DNA of 6,619 nucleotides, taken from the NCBI GenBank assembly GCA_021846065.1, contig JAJZCP010000091.1, positions 1 to 6,619 on the forward strand, written 5' to 3'. The position numbers and the translations under genes were made by a program. Shown one piece after another: positions 1-5,307 of the stretch (position 1 is the first letter of the stretch; the number at the start of each line of letters is the position of its first letter). The stretch comes from Acidobacteriota bacterium. GTDB taxonomy: Bacteria; Acidobacteriota; Terriglobia; Terriglobales; Acidobacteriaceae. Below the pieces are notes generated by a model, which was not told the DNA's origin, made no database searches, and saw only the letters and a program-made list of their open reading frames with translations.

Positions 1-78
1 CGATCTCAACCGTACGTTCCCGCGCTGCACCGGCAGCGCATCCTTGATCCGTTCATACTGCGCTTCTGTCAGTTCCAT
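1..78 (-). CDS. IS5-family transposase, N-terminal fragment (runs off the window)
   Basis: The minus-strand frame starts at the ATG at 78-76 and stays open to the window edge, giving 26 codons. The protein begins MELTEAQYERIKDALP and continues VQRGNV. This is the characteristic opening of a group of IS5-family DDE transposases, whose members typically begin MELTEAQYERI followed by a PxQRGNV segment. The catalytic DDE residues would lie outside the window. No good ribosome binding site is visible before the ATG, which is common for transposase genes. A likely IS terminal sequence lies about 45 bp upstream. Transcription points away from the neighbouring gene toward the window edge. Many IS5-group elements split the transposase into two frames, and this cannot be judged here. 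The family call is recalled from family knowledge and was not searched; I am fairly confident of it. Confidence 0.75.
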   Translation of the reverse strand, partial: MELTEAQYERIKDALPVQRGNVRLRS

Positions 79-125
79 CGATAAAAACAGTCTAACAGAA
101 ATTCAGCCAATAGTGTGAACACGCC
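1..125 (-). mobile_element. End of an IS5-like insertion sequence (partial)
   Basis: Read on the minus strand, the sequence from about 126 inward is GGGCGTGTTCACACTATTGG. This is typical of an IS5-family terminal inverted repeat, lying about 45 bp before the transposase ATG. The abutting bases 126-129 are CTAG, which fits the YTAR or TA target preference known for IS5 subgroups. The exact boundary (125 or 126) is uncertain, because the first G could belong to the element or to the target. The other inverted repeat and the second target copy are outside the window, so the element cannot be sized or shown to be intact. Confidence 0.6.
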
Positions 126-584
126 CTAGCTGGCGCAGGCGGCAATGGAAGCTTGCCGCGACACGCGCCGCACGCTTCGTGGAAGCGTCGTCAGCGAGGT
201 CCGCGCAGCAGCTATCTTCGGAGGAGCCACGGCAACAGGAATCGCCTGCGTCTGCTTCTCCTCGATCTTTTGGATAGGGGCTGAAGTTGCTTGGCATCGT
301 TCAACCCGATAGACGCCTTCAAAGACATCCACCAGATTCAGTCCGTCGGTTGACTTCAACTTTCCGCTGTGGATGTGAGCACGCAGCCAGCTGCTCAGGC
401 GCGGATCGCGCAGTTCAAACATCTCTGGCCGCGGATGCTCTGGCAGAGGACAGAGGATCCGCAGATTGCCCAACTCCAGCTCAATGTGCGTCCAATTGTC
501 GGGCAAAGAGGCGGCATCGCCTGCAGCAAGCGAAAAGAGCAGCGTAAAGTGACCATTCGATTTGCGAAGAATCTCTGCCTGCAT
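126..584 (-). CDS. Hypothetical protein, 152 aa, stop codon at an IS junction
   Basis: I do not recognise this protein. The start ATG (584-582) is supported by GAGAGG at 595-590, five bases upstream. Residues 1-95 look like a compact globular domain with alternating strands. It includes WTHIELELGNLRILCPLPEH (31-50) and an acidic/aromatic stretch, FELRDPRLSSWLRAH (56-70). Residues 96-127 form an Ala/Pro/Gln-rich linker. Residues 128-145 are a basic, Arg/Ser-rich tail (TLPRSVRRVSRQ). There is no signal peptide, no membrane segment and no catalytic motif I can name. The gene lies 195 bp downstream of dapA on the same strand, probably outside the lysine operon. The TAG stop (128-126) sits inside the CTAG abutting an insertion sequence. 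The C-terminus may therefore be natural, or may have been cut short by the insertion. A long antisense frame overlaps it, but the ribosome binding site favours this strand. Confidence 0.6.
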   Translation of the reverse strand: MQAEILRKSNGHFTLLFSLAAGDAASLPDNWTHIELELGNLRILCPLPEHPRPEMFELRDPRLSSWLRAHIHSGKLKSTDGLNLVDVFEGVYRVERCQATSAPIQKIEEKQTQAIPVAVAPPKIAAARTSLTTLPRSVRRVSRQASIAACAS

Positions 585-779
585 GTTTGCCTCTCATCTG
601 TTGATCGGCGGCGCAGAACGATTCGTGAGCCGGGATAGCGGGATTTCTGCGGAAATCCGCCCAGCAGCTTCGGGCTTTGTCTGTGCCGAACCGAAGGTGC
701 CCTGTCTATATGGACGCACAAAACCGGCAAAGGGATGTATGAAAATTCATTCACGACCAGAATCGCCAGAGGACGCGTT

Positions 780-1709
780 CTAAAACATCCTCATATCGCC
801 GTCCGGCAGCGGCGCATCGCGCAGCAGGCCCAGTTCACCGGCCAGCCGTTCCAGCTTCACCCGCGTCCCGCGGCTCGGTTCCACCAGCGGCAGTCGCACC
901 GTCGGTCCGCAGCGGCCCATCAGGCTCAGAATCGTCTTCACGGGGCCAGGATTGGACTCCCAGAAATTTGCTTCAAAGAGCCGGGAATACTTCCGGTCGA
1001 TCTCCCGCGCCGTGTGCCAGTCGCCACGCAACGCCGCGCGCACCATCCGCACCATCTCCGCCGGAATCAGGTTGGAGGCCACGCTCGCCAGGCCATGCGC
1101 GCCAGCCCCAATCGCCGCCAGCGCCAGGTTGTCGTCGCCTACAAAGACGCGAAAGTTCTGCGGCAGGCAGTGTACAAGCGTGGAGATCTGCGTCAGGCGA
1201 CCGCTGGCTTCCTTGATCGCTTCGATGTTCGCGGCTGCTTCTGCCAGTCGCAGCACCGTCTCCGGCTCCAGATTCACCGCCGTCCGCCCCGGCACGTTAT
1301 AGAGCACGATCGGCATCGGCTGCACCTGCTTCGCCAAGGCTTCAAAGTGGCGGAACAGACCCTCCTGCGTGGGGCGATTGTAGTAGGGAGTCGCAGAGAG
1401 AATTGCGTCCAGCCCGCGTATCCGCGCCAGCTTCTCGGCGCGTCGCAGCAGGGTCCGCGTTGCATTGTGCGTGCATCCGGCCCACACGGGAACGCGTCCG
1501 GCTGCCACTTCAACCGTGGTGCGAATCACGTCCAGCCACTCTTCTTCGTCGAGCGTGGCTGCTTCGCCGGTCGAGCCGCAGACCATCAGAAAGTCGATGC
1601 CGGAGTCAATCTGACCGTTGACCAGCGCGTAAAGAGCGTTCTGGTCGACGCGTCCATCTGCCTTGAACGGCGTCACAATCGCCGTGCCGCAACCTGTGGT
1701 TTCCATCAC
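780..1709 (-). CDS. dapA: 4-hydroxy-tetrahydrodipicolinate synthase (DapA)
   Basis: DapA condenses pyruvate with aspartate semialdehyde in the cytoplasm. This is the first committed step to diaminopimelate and lysine. The 309-aa product is slightly longer than the usual ~292 and is a single TIM-barrel aldolase (NAL/DHDPS family). Visible landmarks are GTAIVTPF (8-15), the substrate-binding GSTGE (45-49), PYYNRP (108-113), YNVPGR (137-142) carrying the active-site Tyr137 and Arg142, and the Schiff-base lysine in IEAIKEASG (Lys166). ESNPGPVK, typical of the C-terminal part, is also present. The frame opens with GTG (1709-1707) followed at once by ATG (1706-1704), and either could be the start. 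An in-frame TGA lies 66 bases upstream of the GTG, with no other start codon between. No Shine-Dalgarno sequence is visible. A perfect 12-bp inverted repeat ends about 12 bases before the GTG. The gene follows the VWA-like gene by 77 bp. Confidence 0.97.
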   Translation of the reverse strand: MMETTGCGTAIVTPFKADGRVDQNALYALVNGQIDSGIDFLMVCGSTGEAATLDEEEWLDVIRTTVEVAAGRVPVWAGCTHNATRTLLRRAEKLARIRGLDAILSATPYYNRPTQEGLFRHFEALAKQVQPMPIVLYNVPGRTAVNLEPETVLRLAEAAANIEAIKEASGRLTQISTLVHCLPQNFRVFVGDDNLALAAIGAGAHGLASVASNLIPAEMVRMVRAALRGDWHTAREIDRKYSRLFEANFWESNPGPVKTILSLMGRCGPTVRLPLVEPSRGTRVKLERLAGELGLLRDAPLPDGDMRMF

Positions 1710-1721
1710 AATGCAGTGTAC

Positions 1722-1766
1722 AACGGCGCACGCTCCATGCCGATATTTGCTGGTGCGTGCGCCGTT
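1722..1766 (-). promoter_or_regulatory. Perfect 12-bp inverted repeat (RNA hairpin) just upstream of dapA
   Basis: AACGGCGCACGC (1722-1733) is exactly complementary to GCGTGCGCCGTT (1755-1766). Inside the 21-nt loop, CCA (1735-1737) can pair with TGG (1751-1753) after one mismatch, then GC (1739-1740) with GC (1749-1750), leaving an 8-nt apical loop. On the minus-strand transcript the hairpin is followed by GUACACUGC, not a U-tract, so it is not a standard intrinsic terminator. It ends 12 bases before the GTG and 15 before the ATG of dapA, and fills most of the gap after the VWA-like gene. It could be an RNA stability element, a translational control structure or a protein operator. The structure is seen directly; its role is inferred. 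Confidence 0.6.
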
Positions 1767-1786
1767 CTTTCAGGTCGAGATTTTTT

Positions 1787-2857
1787 CTATTTCGCAGGCT
1801 GATTGTAGTAACCCACGCGCGTATAGGCTTTCGCGCCTGGCTTGTTCACCTTGACCACTGTGCTGTGAAACGTGTCGGGTTGCTCTGACGGCGGCATGGG
1901 AAAATTGAACTCATACCAAGAGGCTGTGGTGTTCATCAGCTTGCCCACCGAGCGCGAGATGTCATTGTCCGCCTCGATCACCTTTCCGCCGCTTTGCTCG
2001 GCCAGCACCTGCAGTCCCAGATCGCCGAGGTAGACATCGCTGAGCTTGCTCACGCCCTTGGTGAACTCCTGGTAGTAGTAGTCGCGCAGCAGGGATGAGT
2101 TCAGCCCGCGGGGATTCACGTCGTCGATGGTCACGCGCGCATAGCGCATGTAGGTGGACTCAGCCACAATCTGCTTGAAGACCTCTTTTTCCTGTGTGCC
2201 ATCCAGTTCCGTGCGCACACCGGACATCAGCGGCCACCCCGGAGAAACCCAGATCAGCACCTTGCGGCCCGGCAGTTGCGTGCAATAGGTGATGAGCTGG
2301 TCCAGCGCCTTGAATGAAGTGGAGTAGCGCTCATCGTTGCCCCAGTAGCCAGTGTTGCGCGTGATGAAGCGCAACCCGGTCGAGATCTTTAGCAGTCCCT
2401 GGTTGAGCAGTTGCGGATCCTGCGTAAAGCCCTTCTGAATCTCCGCGCCCTTGTCGGTGATATAAGCCAGAGAGGTTGGGTTGGGCAGTTTGGTATTCAG
2501 ATTTTTCAGATATTTCTCCAGTTGCTGCTGCTCATAGGAGACAGTCTGGAAGCTGGAGTTGACCGCATCCATCACCAGGATGACTTCCATCTGTCCCTGT
2601 CCCGGTCCAACCACTTTGAACTGAAGCCCGGCAGGTGTGGCGTTGTTGTCCAGCACGGTGAAATCTGATTGCGTAAGGCCGGTGATGGGTGTGCCTGCCT
2701 TGTCGTCCACATCCACGTCCAGATGCATCACGTGTGCAGACTGTGCAGCGGGCGTGGTGGTTGCTTGTGGAAGCGTGGGCGAGTGCATGGTTTGAGCCAG
2801 AGCCAACGGGGTGAACGGCAGCAGGCCGCAGGCGAGAATTCGGATTGCAGTACGCAT
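1787..2857 (-). CDS. Secreted VWA-like protein of the acidobacterial VWFA-related family
   Basis: The 356-aa protein begins with a Sec signal peptide (about 1-21, cleavage near ALA|Q), so it should be exported. Residues 45-72 (VDVDDKAGTPITGLTQSDFTVLDNN) match the N-terminal segment typical of the VWFA-related family abundant in Acidobacteriota (TIGR03436-type, from memory). A Rossmann-like VWA domain spans about 91-300. It has EVILVMDAVNSS (91-102) at the first strand and GRKVLIWVSPGWP (198-209) at a later strand. The metal-site motif DxSxS is degenerate: Asp97 and Ser101 remain, but Val99 replaces the middle Ser, so metal binding is doubtful. The tail ends TRVGYYNQPAK, a family-like ending. 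The start is fixed by AAGGAG at 2867-2862, four bases upstream. The function of this family is unknown to me; adhesion or protein-protein interaction in the envelope is the usual guess. It sits between dapB and dapA, an unexpected place. Confidence 0.85.
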   Translation of the reverse strand: MRTAIRILACGLLPFTPLALAQTMHSPTLPQATTTPAAQSAHVMHLDVDVDDKAGTPITGLTQSDFTVLDNNATPAGLQFKVVGPGQGQMEVILVMDAVNSSFQTVSYEQQQLEKYLKNLNTKLPNPTSLAYITDKGAEIQKGFTQDPQLLNQGLLKISTGLRFITRNTGYWGNDERYSTSFKALDQLITYCTQLPGRKVLIWVSPGWPLMSGVRTELDGTQEKEVFKQIVAESTYMRYARVTIDDVNPRGLNSSLLRDYYYQEFTKGVSKLSDVYLGDLGLQVLAEQSGGKVIEADNDISRSVGKLMNTTASWYEFNFPMPPSEQPDTFHSTVVKVNKPGAKAYTRVGYYNQPAK

Positions 2858-2861
2858 AAAT

Positions 2862-2867
2862 CTCCTT
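2862..2867 (-). promoter_or_regulatory. Ribosome binding site of the VWA-like gene
   Basis: AAGGAG on the minus strand lies four bases before the ATG at 2857-2855. It is one of the clearest such sites in the window, and it shows that this gene can initiate independently of dapB. Confidence 0.75.
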
Positions 2868-2887
2868 GAGCGTGGCGAGTTTGCGTG

Positions 2888-2939
2888 ACACCGATGGGTG
2901 TGTGTCGCTTGCGGGCGTGAAGCACAGCGCTTCGCCCGC
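2888..2939 (-). promoter_or_regulatory. Two-hairpin structured leader before the VWA-like gene
   Basis: The stronger hairpin pairs GCGGGCG (2911-2917) with CGCCCGC (2933-2939) and AAGC (2920-2923) with GCTT (2929-2932). That gives 11 bp with a 2-nt bulge and a 5-nt loop. A second, smaller hairpin pairs ACACC (2888-2892) with GGTGT (2897-2901) around a 4-nt loop. Both lie in the 185-bp gap between dapB and the VWA-like gene, upstream of its ribosome binding site. Neither is followed by a U-tract on the minus-strand transcript. They could form a 5' leader, an operon processing or stability element, or an atypical terminator for dapB. The pairing is directly visible; the role is inferred. Confidence 0.5.
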
Positions 2940-3017
2940 CGTTGGAACGCCAGCGATGCAAGGATAGATGCGAAATTGCGTCAGGGATATGTCCGGCTAG
3001 CAAAGAAAAGTGGATAT

Positions 3018-3023
3018 TGTCAA
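3018..3023 (-). promoter_or_regulatory. Possible -35 box (TTGACA) after dapB
   Basis: A perfect TTGACA lies on the minus strand 20 bases after the dapB stop and upstream of the structured leader of the VWA-like gene. At the standard 17-base spacing the -10 position reads CTAGCC, a poor match to TATAAT. This is only a candidate for a separate promoter driving the VWA-like gene and perhaps dapA. A chance match is quite possible. Confidence 0.25.
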
Positions 3024-3042
3024 AGTTCGGGAGGCGGATGGC

Positions 3043-3735
3043 TCAGATGTGGCCAGCGAGCACCTGATCCACCACCTCGCGAAACTCCCAGGCTCCGGAC
3101 TTTCCGGCCAGCCACTCGGCGGCCAGCACCGCGCCCAGCGCAAATCCGCGCCGGTCGTTGGCCTCATGGCGCAGCTCGATACGGTCAGAGTCACTGCGCG
3201 CCACCACCACATGCAGCCCGCTGTGGTCGCCCTCGCGATGCGACTCAATGGGAATCTCCGCTCCGGGATGGCGGGCCAGCAGAATCTCGCGCAGCGTCAA
3301 AGCTGTTCCTGAAGGTGCGTCGAGCTTGGTCGCGTGATGCGTCTCCGAGATGGAAAAGCTGTACTCTCGCAACATTGCCACCTGCGCGACAAGCTGAAAG
3401 AATTTCTGCACACCGACCGAGAAGTTGCTGCCATAGAGCAGCGCGCCGCCTTTGCGAATGGCCAGCGCCTTCATCTCCGGCAGCCTGTCATACCAGCCGG
3501 TGGTGCCCACCACAACGCGCGCGCCCAGCGCCAGGCAGGAGCGCATGTTCTCCATCGCAGACTCGGCGTTGGTAAAGTCCAGCACAACATCGACAAGGGC
3601 CAGCGTAGGGGCGGTCAACGCTCCAGCGCCGGAGTTTTCCTTCCAGTCCAGCACGCGCACCGAGTGGCCGCGTTCGCGTGCCACCTGCGCCACCAGACTG
3701 CCTGTCTTTCCTTTGCCCAGCACCAGCATCAACAT
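3043..3735 (-). CDS. dapB: 4-hydroxy-tetrahydrodipicolinate reductase (DapB), compact form
   Basis: DapB reduces the dehydrated DapA product to tetrahydrodipicolinate with NAD(P)H in the cytoplasm. The 230-aa reading has the nucleotide-binding loop GKGKTG (7-12), LDFTNAESA (52-60), VVGTTGW (75-81), SNFSVGV (103-109), the catalytic ETHHATKLDAPSGTA (131-145; His133/His134, Lys137), and a C-terminal RRGFALGAVLAAEWLAGKSG. It is shorter than E. coli DapB (273 aa). The shortening lies between the first nucleotide-binding unit and LDFT. This layout resembles the compact DapB of Bacteroidota. I chose ATG 3735-3733 because GGAGG (3746-3742) sits six bases upstream and the glycine loop then falls at the usual distance from the N-terminus. 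The frame stays open upstream to an ATG at 3813 that overlaps the lysC stop (TAATG), which would add 26 residues with no recognisable domain. The gap to lysC is 77 bp. Confidence 0.95.
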   Translation of the reverse strand: MLMLVLGKGKTGSLVAQVARERGHSVRVLDWKENSGAGALTAPTLALVDVVLDFTNAESAMENMRSCLALGARVVVGTTGWYDRLPEMKALAIRKGGALLYGSNFSVGVQKFFQLVAQVAMLREYSFSISETHHATKLDAPSGTALTLREILLARHPGAEIPIESHREGDHSGLHVVVARSDSDRIELRHEANDRRGFALGAVLAAEWLAGKSGAWEFREVVDQVLAGHI

Positions 3736-3741
3736 GCAGAA

Positions 3742-3746
3742 CCTCC
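3742..3746 (-). promoter_or_regulatory. Ribosome binding site that decides the dapB start
   Basis: GGAGG on the minus strand is six bases before the ATG at 3735-3733. It favours this start over the in-frame upstream ATG at 3813-3811, which overlaps the lysC stop codon and has no comparable site close to it. Confidence 0.7.
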
Positions 3747-3812
3747 AGGGAAGTTGCGGCTCGTCGGCGGATTGCGCTCGATGCAGCGCTCCACAGAGCG
3801 AGTCGCCGATCA

Positions 3813-5228
3813 TTACGCAACGGTTGCCGGTCGCGCTTCCACGTCAAAGATCGCAGGGTCCGGTTCGCGGAAAAAGCAAGAGTGCAACGAGCGCACGGCT
3901 TCTTCCACGTCGGCCTCTTCGATCATAAAGCTCATGTTGATCTCGCTGGCTCCCTGCGAGATCATCCGGACATTGACGTGGCGCATTGCCGCAAAAACCT
4001 GCGCCGCAATGCCGTTTTGCCCACGAATGTCTTCGCCCACCATGCATATCAGAGCCTTCTGCCCCTCGTATTTGACGTCGGCAATGCGGCTCAGGTCATC
4101 GGCGATCGCTGGCAGCTTGTCGGTTGCGTCCACGGTCAGCGAGACGCTGACTTCGCTGGTCGAGACCATGTCCACGGGGCACTGATGCTTGTCAAAGATG
4201 TCAAAAATCGACTTGAGATAGCCGTGCGTCATCAGCATGCGGCTGGCGACCACGTCGATGATCGTCAGCTTCTTTTTGACCGCGATGCACTTGAACGGAC
4301 TGGTGCAATGCGGCGCAATGGCGATGATGCGAGTCCCTTCGTTCTCCGCATTGCGGGAGTTCAGCACAAGCACCGGAATATTCTTGCGCACCGCCGGCAG
4401 AATGGTGGCCGGATGCAGCACCTTGGCTCCGAAGTAGGCCAGCTCTGCGGCCTCCTCAAAGCTGATGACCTTCACGCGCAGCGCATCCGGGCAGATGCGC
4501 GGGTCTGTGGTCATGATGCCGTTGACGTCGGTCCAGATTTCGATGGCCTCAGCGTTCATCGCGCCGCCGATCAGCGCCCCGGTGAAGTCGGAGCCGCCTC
4601 GGCCCAGCGTTGTGGTAATGCCGGCTTCGTTGCTGCCGATGAAGCCGCCCAGCACGGGCACCTTGCCCGCGTCCACCAGCGGCTGAATCCTTTCCGCGCA
4701 GCGAGCCTCGATTGGACCATCCTGCGGAATCGCCTTCTGGTATTGCGAGTCCGTCACGATTACCTCACGGGCATCGATGTGTGCTCCGTTCAGGCCGCGT
4801 TCGGCAAAGGCGCGCGCAATCATCGCGCTGGAGAGCCGTTCGCCGTAGCTGACGATCAGGTCGGAGATGCGTGGCGTCAGCTCCAGAATCGCGGCCAGGC
4901 CGCGCAGCACCTCATCGAGGGCATCAAATTCCTTCTCGATCCAGTTTTGCAGCTCCGCCAGCGTCTTCGCATCTTCGATCAGTGCCGCAGCCGTGTCACG
5001 ATGGCGGCTGCGCAGCCGCGAGCTGATAGCCAGCGCTCCCACGCGGTCTCCACGGCTGGCCGCCGCGGCTGCCGCCAGCAACTGGTCCGTGACCTTGGAC
5101 ATCGCGCTCACCACAACGACGGGACGCTTGCCCGCAGCCACGCGACCGGCCACAATCCCGGCTGTGCGTGTGATCGCGGTCGCATCCTCGACCGAGGTGC
5201 CACCGAATTTCATGACGACAAGACTCAT
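3813..5228 (-). CDS. lysC: Aspartate kinase (LysC), monofunctional, with two ACT domains
   Basis: LysC phosphorylates L-aspartate with ATP, the entry step to lysine, diaminopimelate, threonine and methionine. The 471-aa product has the kinase signature KFGGTSV (7-13), SYGERLSS (127-134), the nucleotide/aspartate loop TLGRGGSDFTGALIG (207-221), TDVNGIMTTDPR (233-244) and FGAKVLHPAT (266-275). Two C-terminal ACT regulatory domains follow, at about 318-385 and 392-455. The length is close to E. coli LysC (449 aa), and no homoserine dehydrogenase domain is fused. The ACT1 segment VDMVSTSEVSVSLT (352-365) closely matches the lysine-binding region of E. coli LysC, including both threonines (Thr357, Thr365) tied to feedback control there. 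Lysine inhibition is therefore plausible. I placed the start at ATG 5228-5226, two residues before the VVMKFGG strand, although the frame is open to 5369 inside asd. An AGGA lies about ten bases upstream. The gap to asd is 79 bp. Confidence 0.96.
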   Translation of the reverse strand: MSLVVMKFGGTSVEDATAITRTAGIVAGRVAAGKRPVVVVSAMSKVTDQLLAAAAAASRGDRVGALAISSRLRSRHRDTAAALIEDAKTLAELQNWIEKEFDALDEVLRGLAAILELTPRISDLIVSYGERLSSAMIARAFAERGLNGAHIDAREVIVTDSQYQKAIPQDGPIEARCAERIQPLVDAGKVPVLGGFIGSNEAGITTTLGRGGSDFTGALIGGAMNAEAIEIWTDVNGIMTTDPRICPDALRVKVISFEEAAELAYFGAKVLHPATILPAVRKNIPVLVLNSRNAENEGTRIIAIAPHCTSPFKCIAVKKKLTIIDVVASRMLMTHGYLKSIFDIFDKHQCPVDMVSTSEVSVSLTVDATDKLPAIADDLSRIADVKYEGQKALICMVGEDIRGQNGIAAQVFAAMRHVNVRMISQGASEINMSFMIEEADVEEAVRSLHSCFFREPDPAIFDVEARPATVA

Positions 5229-5271
5229 ACGGGCATCATCCTGTTGGAAGCCGGACTTTACGCCGGGTAAT

Positions 5272-5292
5272 CGACCGCAGCCATCGCGGTCG
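5272..5292 (-). promoter_or_regulatory. Hairpin between asd and lysC
   Basis: CGACCGC (5272-5278) pairs perfectly with GCGGTCG (5286-5292) around a 7-nt loop, midway in the 79-bp gap. On the minus-strand transcript the bases that follow are AUUACCCGG, so there is no U-tract. It is more likely a weak stabiliser, processing site or chance structure than a terminator. Confidence 0.35.
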
Positions 5293-5307
5293 CCGAGGAA
5301 CGGGCAA

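Noticed and set aside
638..660. Hairpin (GGATTT 641-646 with AAATCC 653-658) as a terminator for dapA
   Set aside because: It has only 6 bp plus a bulged extension, lies about 120 bp from the dapA stop, and has no U-tract on the minus-strand transcript. The 585-779 gap otherwise shows nothing convincing.
695..735. Promoter for the 152-aa gene (TATAGA near 712-707 with TTGCCG at 730-725)
   Set aside because: The spacing between the two boxes is only about 14 bases and the -35 match is partial.
735..1802. Plus-strand open frame of 355 codons across dapA
   Set aside because: It is antisense to a gene with every DapA motif, its translation is His/Arg/Gln-rich with no recognisable domain, and it is explained by biased codon use on the minus strand.
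3678..5270. Plus-strand open frame of 530 codons across lysC
   Set aside because: It is the antisense shadow of lysC. It has Arg/His/Asp-rich composition, no motifs and no good ribosome binding site.
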